A DNA stretch of 64,000 bases. It comes from a virus. Below are positions 6,743 through 13,290 of the stretch, piece after piece. The notes below the pieces were generated by a model. The model was not told the origin of the DNA and did not search any database. It saw only the letters and a list, made by a program, of their open reading frames with translations. How positions within the stretch are numbered: position 1 is the first letter of the stretch; every line of letters starts with the position of its first letter. The position numbers were made by a program, and so were the translations under genes. The stretch covers positions 1 through 64,000 of the IMG/VR virus record IMGVR_UViG_3300025789_000031, one strand, 5' to 3'.

Positions 6743-7012
6743 ATGACACAAAAGCGTAAAGGTTCTCGCACTATCAACGTGAATGGCGTGGAATATTCTT
6801 GGTTTCGCGGTAAGTCTGTTACTGAGATTCGCAATCTTGAGACACGCAAAACAAAGCGTATTCCTAATGAACAGATTGACAAATCTGTTGATATTGTAGT
6901 ACATTGTGATTGTTGCAATGAGCCAGTATATCATGATGGTATTTTGGTCACGCATCCGGGAGTTTCTACGACTCCTTCTGCAATTCGTGAGTATATTCTA
7001 GAACAGTTTTAA
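6743..7012 (+). CDS. Hypothetical protein, 89 aa
   Basis: The AAGGA site is in the loop of a small GTCAA/TTGAC hairpin that ends at the ATG. The protein is basic at the start, with an NVNGVEYSWFRGKS beta-like region and a CDCC pair near residue 55 that could bind zinc. No family recognised. Confidence 0.75.
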   Translation: MTQKRKGSRTINVNGVEYSWFRGKSVTEIRNLETRKTKRIPNEQIDKSVDIVVHCDCCNEPVYHDGILVTHPGVSTTPSAIREYILEQF

Positions 7013-7018
7013 AATAAT

Positions 7019-7103
7019 GCCTGTGTGGTGGAATGCATACACACCATCTTGAGGGGGTGGCGACTGAAAGGTCATGGAGGTTCAAGTCCTCTCATAGGCA
7101 CCA
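7019..7103 (+). tRNA. tRNA-Leu (GAG)
   Basis: Acceptor GCCTGTG/CATAGGC, loop TTGAGGG in CCATC/GGTGG, class II variable arm, encoded CCA. Confidence 0.92.
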
Positions 7104-7216
7104 AATAAATTCAAAAAAGTTGTTATCTATTTATAGATTTCGCTTGCACAAAGAAACATTGTAGACTAAGAAGGAAACACAGTCTAAATAACTAAAGAAA
7201 GCAAACAGGAGTTTTT

Positions 7217-7783
7217 ATGGCAGTACTAGCACTAGACATTTCGGGTGTCCCTCGCACGTGGGTCACCCACGACGAAGCAATTTCGTATTATGCGAAGGAC
7301 CTCGTGGCATGGGCTATGGGTGATGTAGTTGCCAAGTATCGTGGTGGTACTCGTCGCGACGGTTCACAAAGTTATCTTGAAGCGGCAAGTATCATTGCTG
7401 TTAAAGGTCATGGATTTGATTTTAACAAGCACAACAAAGTCGTTCTCACGAACCGAACGCTGTTCGCTCGTGACCGTAACATTTGTGCTTATTGTGGTAA
7501 TCATTTCGCAAACCACCGTGAACTTAGCCGTGATCACATTCTTCCTCGCTACCATGGTGGTCAGGATGAGTGGTCCAACGTAGTCACTGCATGTTTGCCA
7601 TGTAACCAAAAGAAAGGTTGTAAGTCACTTAGAGAAGCCCGTATGGAACTTCTTTATATTCCTTATGTCCCAAATCACTTTGAAAATTTGATTCTCCAAA
7701 ATCGCAACATTCTCGGATGTCAGATGGAGTATCTACTTTCTGGTGTTCCGAAGCACAGTCGGATTATTGATCTATCAGTGTAG
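7217..7783 (+). CDS. HNH endonuclease, 188 aa
   Basis: The C-terminal half is an HNH nuclease with zinc ligands CAYC (residue 92 region) and CLPC (132 region), around LSRDHILPRYHGG (catalytic D-H) and WSNVV. It then runs into the conserved ELLYIPYVPN tail seen in a widespread bacterial HNH family. The N-terminal 80 residues are family-specific. The start has an AGGAG site. Unlike the other HNH genes here it lacks a DNA-binding repeat, so it may be a resident nuclease, not a homing enzyme. Confidence 0.88.
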   Translation: MAVLALDISGVPRTWVTHDEAISYYAKDLVAWAMGDVVAKYRGGTRRDGSQSYLEAASIIAVKGHGFDFNKHNKVVLTNRTLFARDRNICAYCGNHFANHRELSRDHILPRYHGGQDEWSNVVTACLPCNQKKGCKSLREARMELLYIPYVPNHFENLILQNRNILGCQMEYLLSGVPKHSRIIDLSV

Positions 7784-7833
7784 AAAAATAATCCGACACT
7801 GCTAAACACGATTAAATATTACTAAGAGTTCAT

Positions 7834-7909
7834 TCCTCAGTAGCACAGTGGTAGTTGCATCGGTCTGTTAAACCGAATGTCGTTGGTTCGAGTCCAACCT
7901 GAGGAGCCA
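7834..7909 (+). tRNA. tRNA-Asn (GTT), canonical copy
   Basis: Acceptor TCCTCAG/CTGAGGA, anticodon stem TCGGT/ACCGA around CTGTTAA, normal 5 nt variable loop, discriminator G, encoded CCA. Confidence 0.95.
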
Positions 7910-7915
7910 AATTTC

Positions 7916-7991
7916 GCCCGTATGGCACAGTTGGTAGCGCAATTCACTTGTAATGAATAGGTCCGGGGTTCGAATCCTCGTGCGGGCACCA
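7916..7991 (+). tRNA. tRNA-Thr (TGT)
   Basis: Acceptor GCCCGTA/TGCGGGC, stem ATTCA/TGAAT around CTTGTAA, encoded CCA. Confidence 0.95.
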
Positions 7992-8002
7992 TAATTTATA
8001 GT

Positions 8003-8055
8003 GTCAGTTTTCCTTTACTAAATAATGGATAAGTTATAAGTAAAGGAAAACTGAC
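8003..8055 (+). promoter_or_regulatory. 17 bp RBS-occluding hairpin with late box in loop
   Basis: GTCAGTTTTCCTTTACT pairs perfectly with AGTAAAGGAAAACTGAC, which contains the AAAGGA site and ends at the ATG of the next gene. The 19 nt loop begins with a TAAATA-like late box. A late transcript would start in the loop and free the site. Confidence 0.7.
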
Positions 8056-8388
8056 ATGGGATTGTTTTCAAATATCGAAACACTCTGGAATAAAACAGAA
8101 TCTGCAGTAGATGATGCTGTTCAAGAAGCCGAACAGGTTGTCATCAAAGATGCCAAGAGTATCTACGAGCAGGCACATAAAGATGCACTTGCTGCGAATG
8201 AAGAAGTAACACGCATCAAAGGCATGTTACAAGACGCACTAGTTAAGTCTCGTGATTTGCATCAAGTAGCAATTGATGCTGCTCAGGAAGCAAGCAATGC
8301 TGCTGAAATTGAATTTAATAAGTTTAAACAGGCAATCGTTGCGCATACGGTAGATTTTAACACTCAGTCATCGCAACTTCCAAACTAA
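8056..8388 (+). CDS. Helical coiled-coil protein, 110 aa
   Basis: After a short amphipathic start (MGLFSNIETLW), residues 15-95 are one long Ala/Glu-rich heptad-like helix. No family recognised; it resembles phasin- or structural-type coiled coils. Its ribosome-binding site is locked in a 17 bp hairpin, implying late-only translation. Confidence 0.75.
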   Translation: MGLFSNIETLWNKTESAVDDAVQEAEQVVIKDAKSIYEQAHKDALAANEEVTRIKGMLQDALVKSRDLHQVAIDAAQEASNAAEIEFNKFKQAIVAHTVDFNTQSSQLPN

Positions 8389-8402
8389 ATGTAACAAAGT
8401 GC

Positions 8403-8430
8403 TTGACAATAGCATTATTCGTGCTATATT
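8403..8430 (+). promoter_or_regulatory. Sigma70-like promoter
   Basis: TTGACA and TATATT are separated by 16 bases, 22 bases before tRNA-Arg. The preceding base gives the form CTTGACA, seen at many non-late promoters in this window. Confidence 0.7.
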
Positions 8431-8451
8431 CGGGACATGTTAAAGATAACT

Positions 8452-8528
8452 GGTTCCGTCGTCTAACTGGATAAGGCCCCCGACTTCTAATCGGGTAAGT
8501 GCAGGTTCGAATCCTGCCGGGACCGCCA
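8452..8528 (+). tRNA. tRNA-Arg (TCT), copy 1
   Basis: Acceptor GGTTCCG/CGGGACC, loop CTTCTAA, T-arm GCAGG-TTCGAAT-CCTGC, discriminator G, encoded CCA. Confidence 0.95.
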
Positions 8529-8620
8529 TTTTTTACTTGACACAGTAATTTTTCTGTGTTATTGTCAATGTATAAATAGTTTCATGGGGAGATATAATTA
8601 ATTGCACCTTTATGCAAAGC

Positions 8621-8642
8621 ATAAATACTCCTATAGGAGTAT
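8621..8642 (+). promoter_or_regulatory. Late promoter overlapping RBS-occluding palindrome
   Basis: ATAAATAC overlaps the perfect palindrome ATACTCCTATAGGAGTAT, whose right half carries the GGAG site of the HNH gene at 8645. Same logic as the hairpins at 4846 and 8003. Confidence 0.65.
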
Positions 8643-8644
8643 AT

Positions 8645-9187
8645 ATGTGGAATTGTAAGCATTGCAACTTAGAATTTAATTTTGATAGGAACACTGATAA
8701 AGCGAATCATTCCCGTCATTGTGACAAGAATCCTTCCAAAAATAATTCCTATAAAAATTTAAAAAAAGCACAGAATTCTAGGATTGATGAAAAATTAGGA
8801 AAACTTAGTGATTATGAGGTAGTATGCGATAACTGTAATAAAACGTTTACTGTGAATGAGCGTGAAAAACGCTTCCCCAGCAAAGAAAAATATTTTTGCA
8901 GCAGATCATGTGCCAACTCAATTGGAGGTAAGGCAAAATCGAAAAATTATTACGATGATGATTCTCTGTCATATAGGACAATTGCTTGGCGAAATCATAT
9001 TAAAGAGTGTGTGGTATGTGGAGAGGATAAAGTAGTAGCAGTTCATCACGTGAATGAGAACCACTATGATAACGATCCTAAGAATTTAGTTCCTTTATGT
9101 CCTACTCATCACCATTATATGCACAGTAAACATAAAATTTTGATACAAGACAAGATTGATAAATACATAAAAGATAAATGGGGATAG
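8645..9187 (+). CDS. HNH homing endonuclease with zinc fingers, 180 aa
   Basis: The start is the ATG after the GGAG palindrome. An N-terminal C-C-H-H finger (WNCKHCNLEF..H..HC) and a second Cys cluster (CDNCNKTF..FCSRSC) precede the nuclease: CVVCGEDK, VAVHHVNENHYDNDPKNL, LCPTHHHYMHS. It is a free-standing homing-type endonuclease. The last codons overlap the acceptor strand of tRNA-Ala (9180), so the gene end and the tRNA share 8 bases. Confidence 0.88.
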   Translation: MWNCKHCNLEFNFDRNTDKANHSRHCDKNPSKNNSYKNLKKAQNSRIDEKLGKLSDYEVVCDNCNKTFTVNEREKRFPSKEKYFCSRSCANSIGGKAKSKNYYDDDSLSYRTIAWRNHIKECVVCGEDKVVAVHHVNENHYDNDPKNLVPLCPTHHHYMHSKHKILIQDKIDKYIKDKWG

Positions 9188-9259
9188 GGTCTGCTAGGGG
9201 TGGACGCCTCGCTTGCACCGAGGATATTCAGGTCGGTTCGAATCCGACTATCTCCACCA
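9180..9259 (+). tRNA. tRNA-Ala (TGC)
   Basis: Acceptor GGGGATA/TATCTCC with G3-U70, anticodon arm CCTCG-CTTGCAC-CGAGG, T-arm with TTCGAAT, encoded CCA. The 5' end overlaps the HNH gene's final codons. Confidence 0.92.
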
Positions 9260-9273
9260 AACAACATAGAATT

Positions 9274-9366
9274 TTTAGATGAACACACTTCACCCATTAG
9301 GTAAGGGTTATGGCTTCCCGCTGATCGAAGGTTAGAATGTAGTGTCAGTAAGTGTGTTCTTCTAAA
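9274..9366 (+). ncRNA. GATGAAYA-family RNA, member 3
   Basis: TTTAGATGAACACACTT pairs with AAGTGTGTTCTTCTAAA, 17 positions with one T-T mismatch at the same place as member 2. The interior shares GGGTTA and a CTGA/TCAG stem. It is followed by AGTTTAA and tRNA-Pro. Confidence 0.65.
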
Positions 9367-9375
9367 TAGTTTAAT

Positions 9376-9452
<77 letters not shown>

Positions 9453-9465
9453 TAAATTACAATTC

Positions 9466-9499
9466 AGTAGACCTAGACTAAATAAAGTAGAGGTCTACT
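9466..9499 (+). promoter_or_regulatory. RBS-occluding hairpin with late box in loop
   Basis: AGTAGACCT pairs perfectly with AGGTCTACT, which directly abuts the ATG at 9500 and includes its AGAGG site. The loop carries CTAAATAA. Confidence 0.62.
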
Positions 9500-9919
9500 A
9501 TGAAAGTATTTTATTGTTTAGCATGTGGTAAAGAAAATAGATGGAGTCGCAGTACTCATAATAAGTATTGTAACAACATTTGTCAAGGTAAGCATAAGTG
9601 GGAAACGCAGACTGTTCCTAGAATTGAAGAAGGTGGAGGGGTTGATCCTTCTACGCTTAAGAAATATTTAGTTGAGAAGCGCAGAGAAACTTGTGAAGAC
9701 TGTGGATTAGGTAATAGCTGGAACGGAAAGTCATTAACATTACATCTTGACCATATAGATGGAAATAGCGATAACAATCTCCCAGCAAACTTGAGACTTC
9801 TATGTCCCAATTGTCATTCTCAGACTGACAATCACGGTAGTAAAGGTCAAGGGTCAAGATACAAAAAGATTACTAAACGTAACACGTACTTGAGAGAGTA
9901 CAAACATAATATTAGTTAA
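9500..9919 (+). CDS. HNH endonuclease, 139 aa
   Basis: An N-terminal zinc finger (YCLACG..YCNNIC) is followed by CEDCGLGNSWNGKSLTLHLDHIDGN and LRLLCPNCHSQTDN, a complete HNH core with metal-binding Cys pairs. The same core is found in the genes at 10751 and 12261. The stop lies one base before tRNA-Val. It is probably a free-standing homing endonuclease expressed late. Confidence 0.9.
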   Translation: MKVFYCLACGKENRWSRSTHNKYCNNICQGKHKWETQTVPRIEEGGGVDPSTLKKYLVEKRRETCEDCGLGNSWNGKSLTLHLDHIDGNSDNNLPANLRLLCPNCHSQTDNHGSKGQGSRYKKITKRNTYLREYKHNIS

Positions 9920-9920
9920 T

Positions 9921-9995
9921 GCCCGAGTAACTCAGTGGTAGAGTGTCTGCTTTACACGCAGAATGTCGTCAGTTCAATCCTGGCCTCGGGTACCA
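9921..9995 (+). tRNA. tRNA-Val (TAC)
   Basis: Acceptor GCCCGAG/CTCGGGT, stem TCTGC/GCAGA around TTTACAC, encoded CCA. Confidence 0.94.
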
Positions 9996-10019
9996 TCTTT
10001 CACCAGGTACCACATTCAG

Positions 10020-10053
10020 CAAAAACTACAGACTAAGTGTCTGTAGTTTTTCA
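10020..10053. terminator. Rho-independent terminator, likely bidirectional
   Basis: AAAAACTACAGAC and GTCTGTAGTTTTT pair perfectly around TAAGT, giving an 8 bp stem with A and T tracts on either side. Confidence 0.85.
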
Positions 10054-10110
10054 TTTTATGATAAATATATAACTGTCTGACAGTAGAATTGAGAAGAAAG
10101 GTTTTATGAG

Positions 10111-10503
10111 TTGGCACAAGTTAACAAGCACATCCTCGTTACAGGATACCTAGCAGAAGCCCCAGCGGCAGAGTATATTACATTCCTTGCGGATTGGTTC
10201 AGCCGTTTGGTTGAAGCAGTTGATATGAAAGTATTAATTGACCCAATTTGTGTATGGTGTGACGATGAAGGAAATGAAGGAGTAACTGGTATAGTAGGAA
10301 TTACCACCAGCCATTCGACCATTCATTTTTGGTCAGGTGAGCCTTCTTATTACAAATTTGATTTGTATTCATGCAAAGATTTCTCTCTTGACGCGGTAGC
10401 AGAAATGCTTAAAGAACTTGGCACTTATAAATTTACTTATACTATGGTTGATCGCACAGATGATGAACATCCTGTGATTGATTCCGGTGTTGTCACTTTT
10501 TGA
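10111..10503 (+). CDS. speD: S-adenosylmethionine decarboxylase-like protein, 130 aa
   Basis: Residues 64-85 (ITTSHSTIHFW and YYKFDLYSC) match the SpeD core, where the serine of the SH motif becomes the pyruvoyl group after self-cleavage. SpeD makes decarboxylated AdoMet for spermidine synthesis, which would fit DNA charge balance in a large phage. The usual Glu before Ser is Thr here, so activity is uncertain. The only in-frame start after a TGA is TTG, with AGG 9 bases upstream; an out-of-frame ATG overlaps it. Confidence 0.72.
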   Translation: MAQVNKHILVTGYLAEAPAAEYITFLADWFSRLVEAVDMKVLIDPICVWCDDEGNEGVTGIVGITTSHSTIHFWSGEPSYYKFDLYSCKDFSLDAVAEMLKELGTYKFTYTMVDRTDDEHPVIDSGVVTF

Positions 10504-10514
10504 TTAAATACCAT

Positions 10515-10588
10515 GCGTTCTAAGTGTTACGGCAGCACGGCTGGCTCCAACCCAGCAAGCGTGGGTTCGACTCCTACAGAACGTGCCA
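10515..10588 (+). tRNA. tRNA-Trp (CCA), copy 2
   Basis: Acceptor GCGTTCT/AGAACGT, loop CTCCAAC, discriminator G, encoded CCA. Close relative of copy 1. Confidence 0.92.
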
Positions 10589-10606
10589 AATTGTTTGAAA
10601 AACTTC

Positions 10607-10682
10607 TTGACAATACCCCAACAATGTCATATAACGGTAAGACAGAGAGTGGAAACGCTTTCTAGTTCTTTGACATTGTTGG
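10607..10682 (+). promoter_or_regulatory. Promoter embraced by a 12 bp inverted repeat
   Basis: TTGACA (10607), 17 bases, TATAAC. The inverted repeat CCAACAATGTCA / TGACATTGTTGG has its left arm in the promoter spacer and its right arm 40 bases downstream, where it forms a second TTGACA. RNA from this promoter would lack the left arm; read-through RNA would fold. Confidence 0.55.
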
Positions 10683-10708
10683 AAAATAATAGTATTTGTG
10701 TATTACAG

Positions 10709-10747
10709 ATAAATAGACACGAGAGATAAACAATCTTTGGAGTCTAT
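10709..10747 (+). promoter_or_regulatory. Late promoter with hairpin before HNH gene
   Basis: GATAAATA overlaps ATAGAC, which pairs with GTCTAT just downstream of the GGAG site of the gene at 10751. Weaker version (6 bp) of the occlusion hairpins at 8003 and 9466. Confidence 0.5.
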
Positions 10748-10750
10748 GTA

Positions 10751-11263
10751 ATGGGTGCACGAATAAAAAGAACTGATGAAGAAATCATTGAGGCGGCGAC
10801 TACTGCATCTTCGGTTACTAAAGCCGCCGCCTCACTTGGAATGCAATATGGTACATTTAGGATACATGCCAAAAGATTGGGAGTATTCAATCCAAACCAA
10901 GCTGGGAAGGGAACTACAAAAAAGAACCCAGCTATTCCTTTGGTGGAAATATTGGAAGGAAACCATCCCCAATATCAGAGTAATAAGCTGAGAAAGCGTC
11001 TCCTACTAGAACACGTTAAAGAACATCGTTGTGAATCTTGTGGACTTACTGAGTGGCTAGGTGATCCTATACCATTAGAAGTTGATCACGTTAATGGAAT
11101 CCCACATGATCATAGGTTGGAAAACTTAAAAATGTTATGCCCGAACTGTCATGCTAAAACTGACACGTATCGTGGAAAGAATACCAAAATTAATGCGGAT
11201 GTGGCGGAATTGGTAGACGCCCGAGACCGAGGAAAGCGTGAAAACGTAGAACAGGAAGACTGA
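10751..11263 (+). CDS. HTH-HNH homing endonuclease running into tRNA-Leu, 170 aa
   Basis: An N-terminal helix-turn-helix (about residues 8-42) and the HNH core (CESCGLTEWLG, LEVDHVNGIPHDHRLENLKMLCPNCHAKTD) make it a homing endonuclease related to that at 12261. The relative stops just after the HNH core. This one continues 24 residues through the 5' exon of tRNA-Leu and ends inside the tRNA's insertion, so the original stop codon seems lost. Confidence 0.88.
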   Translation: MGARIKRTDEEIIEAATTASSVTKAAASLGMQYGTFRIHAKRLGVFNPNQAGKGTTKKNPAIPLVEILEGNHPQYQSNKLRKRLLLEHVKEHRCESCGLTEWLGDPIPLEVDHVNGIPHDHRLENLKMLCPNCHAKTDTYRGKNTKINADVAELVDARDRGKRENVEQED

Positions 11264-11343
11264 CGGTGCGAATCCGGAATCCTCGCCTATTAAAATCTTG
11301 TGGTCTTTTGACCGTGCGGGTTCGAGTCCCGCCATCCGCACCA
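11195..11343 (+). tRNA. tRNA-Leu (TAA) with 62 nt anticodon-loop insertion
   Basis: Acceptor GCGGATG/CATCCGC, leucine D-arm, T-arm GCGGG-TTCGAGT-CCCGC and CCA are all normal. The anticodon stem CGAGA (11222) pairs with TCTTG (11296) only if the bases 11227-11288 are removed, leaving the loop ATTAAAA (anticodon TAA). The insertion's ends pair (CGAGG/CCTCG) and it contains a CGG-TGCGAAT-CCG arm. It may be a small intron or a nested tRNA-like element. Confidence 0.75.
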
Positions 11344-11345
11344 AA

Positions 11346-11449
11346 CTGATTAGATGAATGCTGTAACCTATAGTAGCTACTAGGTCCGTGGTGGATATGT
11401 GGTATAGCACGAAAGCCGGTTCGATTCCGGACAGCTTTCTTCTAATCAG
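11346..11449 (+). ncRNA. GATGAAYA-family RNA, member 4 (with T-arm)
   Basis: CTGATTAGATGAATGCTGT pairs with ACAGCTTTCTTCTAATCAG, 19 positions with two T-T mismatches, one at the family position. Inside are CCTA/TAGG and a T-arm CCGG-TTCGATT-CCGG placed where a tRNA T-arm would be, but there is no CCA. Confidence 0.6.
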
Positions 11450-11457
11450 TTTAGACT

Positions 11458-11610
11458 TGTTATGCTATTACTGCGACCTACGATTGCAAGCGTTGAAAGT
11501 AGATGTAGTATAATCCGGTAGTGCGCTGCCCGACAATAACCTTTTCGGGGGAAGATAGGGCGGAGGTTTTGGTTCAAATCCAAACTCTACGTTGCAGTAA
11601 TAGCGTAACA
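11458..11610 (+). ncRNA. tRNA-like RNA caged in a 17 bp helix
   Basis: TGTTATGCTATTACTGC pairs with GCAGTAATAGCGTAACA with one wobble. Inside is a T-arm TTTGG-TTCAAAT-CCAAA, an acceptor stub GTAGA/TCTAC and a CCCGA/TCGGG hairpin. No CCA. Same design as the RNA at 1187. Confidence 0.55.
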
Positions 11611-11704
11611 GGTTTAATAAATTCAATACATGGAAATGAACGGCCAAAATCCACCGGACTGATAAACCGGAACCCTTCTGTGTATTGGATATTGATAGTA
11701 TAAT

Positions 11705-11782
11705 GGAGCATACGGCTAACGGGTTGGGTCACCTGATTTTCAGTCAGGAATAAAGTCGGTTCGAGTCCGACATGCTTCACCA
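11705..11782 (+). tRNA. tRNA-Glu (TTC), copy 2
   Basis: Acceptor GGAGCAT/ATGCTTC, stem CCTGA/TCAGG around TTTTCAG, T-arm GTCGG-TTCGAGT-CCGAC, encoded CCA. Confidence 0.93.
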
Positions 11783-11791
11783 TTTATTCAT

Positions 11792-11866
11792 TGCCCTTTC
11801 CTCTAATCGGTAAGAGAGCGGATTCTGATTCCGTCAATTAAGGTTCGATTCCTTAAGGGGCATCCA
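11792..11866 (+). tRNA. tRNA-Gln (CTG)
   Basis: Acceptor TGCCCTT/AGGGGCA, loop TTCTGAT with anticodon CTG, T-arm TAAGG-TTCGATT-CCTTA, encoded CCA. The discriminator is T rather than the usual G. Confidence 0.88.
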
Positions 11867-11891
11867 TTTTATAATAATTCAAGGAAAAAAT

Positions 11892-12122
11892 ATGAATAAT
11901 GTTATTACTGTAGACTTTAGTAAGAGGAACGTGAAAGAACAACAGGTAAATCCATCTATAGGAGATGGACTGACTACTTATCTAAACGGTCTACGGGAAT
12001 CAGGGATTGATGAAGACGACATCTTGGATACGCTTGATGCAATCAATGATATGAAACTTTATTTAAATGCTGATCCAGAGGTTCAAAAGTTTGCTGATGG
12101 ATGGCTAAAGCAGTTTCTGTGA
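11892..12122 (+). CDS. Hypothetical protein, 76 aa
   Basis: Good AAGGA site before the ATG. Short beta start (NVITVDFSKR) followed by acidic helices through residue 75. No family recognised; size and composition suggest a small regulatory or adaptor protein. Confidence 0.75.
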   Translation: MNNVITVDFSKRNVKEQQVNPSIGDGLTTYLNGLRESGIDEDDILDTLDAINDMKLYLNADPEVQKFADGWLKQFL

Positions 12123-12260
12123 GTTAATGGGAAGGTAAAGCCGATAGTTTGTAAATATGTGGACCGCGAATCATGTATCCAGAGTTTCAACTTCCTCCAC
12201 GTGTGTTAATTGTTGGTTTTGAAAACCGTTTTGTATAAATAACTTTGAAGGAGTTTTTAT

Positions 12261-12692
12261 ATGAAACAAAAACATAATGAACATAAATTTACTGATGCTG
12301 AACTGATTGATGCGTACAATCATGATCCATATCTTGGCAGATTGGCAGTTAAATTTGGCGTGCCTATTATAACAATTTTTAGGCGCGCCCAAAGACTTAA
12401 TTTAACGTTTAAAAACGGTGGCAACAACAATGGTAAATTTATTCTCGATGATATTTTACAGGACAAACATCCTCAATATCCCACTATTAAGTTAAAAAAA
12501 AGATTACTGAAAGAAAGAATTTTTGAGAACAAATGCCAAAACTGCGGTATCGTAGAATGGAATGGCAACCCTTTAGTTATGCATTTGGATCACATTGATG
12601 GAAATTCTCATAATCATAAATTAGAGAATCTTCGCATGTTATGTCCCAATTGTCATTCTCAAACAGACACTTACTGTGGTAAAAATAAATAA
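12261..12692 (+). CDS. HTH-HNH homing endonuclease, 143 aa
   Basis: Residues 10-45 form a helix-turn-helix (FTDAELIDAYNHDPYLGRLA). The nuclease core follows: CQNCGIVEWNGNPLVMHLDHIDGNSHNHKLENLRMLCPNCHSQTDT. A TATAAATA late promoter and AAGGAG precede the ATG. The stop codon abuts the first base of tRNA-Tyr. Paralogue of the gene at 10751. Confidence 0.9.
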   Translation: MKQKHNEHKFTDAELIDAYNHDPYLGRLAVKFGVPIITIFRRAQRLNLTFKNGGNNNGKFILDDILQDKHPQYPTIKLKKRLLKERIFENKCQNCGIVEWNGNPLVMHLDHIDGNSHNHKLENLRMLCPNCHSQTDTYCGKNK

Positions 12693-12785
12693 GGGTGAGT
12701 TGCAGATATGGTATGTTCTGCTCCCGACTGTAAATCGGGTCCCGTGTGGTAAACATTGTAGGTTCGAATCCTACCTCACCCACCA
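12693..12785 (+). tRNA. tRNA-Tyr (GTA)
   Basis: Acceptor GGGTGAG/CTCACCC, stem CCCGA/TCGGG around CTGTAAA, class II variable arm, encoded CCA. Confidence 0.94.
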
Positions 12786-12906
12786 AAATAAAAAATGAAA
12801 AAAAATGAAAAAAACGAAAAAAAGTTATTGACAGCACCCATTCAATGAATTAATAAGAGTCCATCAGCAAGGCAATGTCGCTTCGCTAAACAAATGGAGA
12901 TTTACA

Positions 12907-13113
12907 ATGGATATCGGTGAAATGTATACTTTCAAGCGCACTGCTGGTCGTGGTCGTCCCTTCGTTGGCGAAGTGGTTCGCAAGGCTGGTCTCTTCACGT
13001 ACATGAAGATGAAGGATGGCAATGTCGTCCCGGTCTATACCAATCGTATTCTGAACAAGTACGAGTTCACTCCGTATAACACGAAGGCTCGCCGCGAACT
13101 GGTAAGCGAATAA
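12907..13113 (+). CDS. Hypothetical protein, 68 aa
   Basis: GGAG 8 bases before the ATG; a TTGACA box near 12829. Small basic protein with beta-rich KRTAGRGRPFVGEVV start, consistent with a nucleic-acid-binding SH3-like fold. Codon use is richer in C at third positions than its neighbours. A terminator follows directly. Confidence 0.78.
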   Translation: MDIGEMYTFKRTAGRGRPFVGEVVRKAGLFTYMKMKDGNVVPVYTNRILNKYEFTPYNTKARRELVSE

Positions 13114-13127
13114 CAAAATCCTGATGA

Positions 13128-13165
13128 GATTATGGTCTTGGTAGTTCTGAGACCATAATCTTTTT
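13128..13165 (+). terminator. Rho-independent terminator
   Basis: GATTATGGTCT pairs perfectly with AGACCATAATC (11 bp) followed by TTTTT. Confidence 0.88.
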
Positions 13166-13173
13166 AAAATAAT

Positions 13174-13206
13174 GCTCCTGTAGATCAATTGGTTAGATTG
13201 TATAAT
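13174..13206 (+). pseudogene. tRNA 5' half fragment
   Basis: GCTCCTG followed by a D-arm-like TAGATCAATTGGTTAGAT reads as the first third of a tRNA, but no matching anticodon arm, T-arm or CAGGAGC follows. tRNA-Met begins at once. Probably a remnant of recombination. Confidence 0.45.
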
Positions 13207-13211
13207 AGTGC

Positions 13212-13290
13212 GGGCGAGTAGCTCAGTCTGGTTAGTAGCTATCTCCTCATAAGAGACAGGTCGGGGGTTCAAATCCCTCCTCGCCCACCA
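13212..13290 (+). tRNA. tRNA-Met or tRNA-Ile2 (CAT)
   Basis: Acceptor GGGCGAG/CTCGCCC, loop CTCATAA, T-arm GGGGG-TTCAAAT-CCCTC, encoded CCA. It has a normal 1-72 pair, so it is an elongator type; C34 modification to read AUA cannot be judged. Confidence 0.9.

Noticed and set aside
11227-11288. Resemblance of the tRNA-Leu insert (GGAA..GGTGCGAATCCGG) to a cobalamin riboswitch core
   Set aside because: The diagnostic CCCGCCACTGT region and the surrounding helices are missing and the insert is only 62 nt; the match is better explained as a T-arm-like hairpin.
12124-12240. A further tRNA between the 76 aa gene and the HNH gene (GGAAGGT..AACTTCC-TCCA)
   Set aside because: The acceptor has a mismatch and there is no credible T-arm or anticodon arm, so it was not called.
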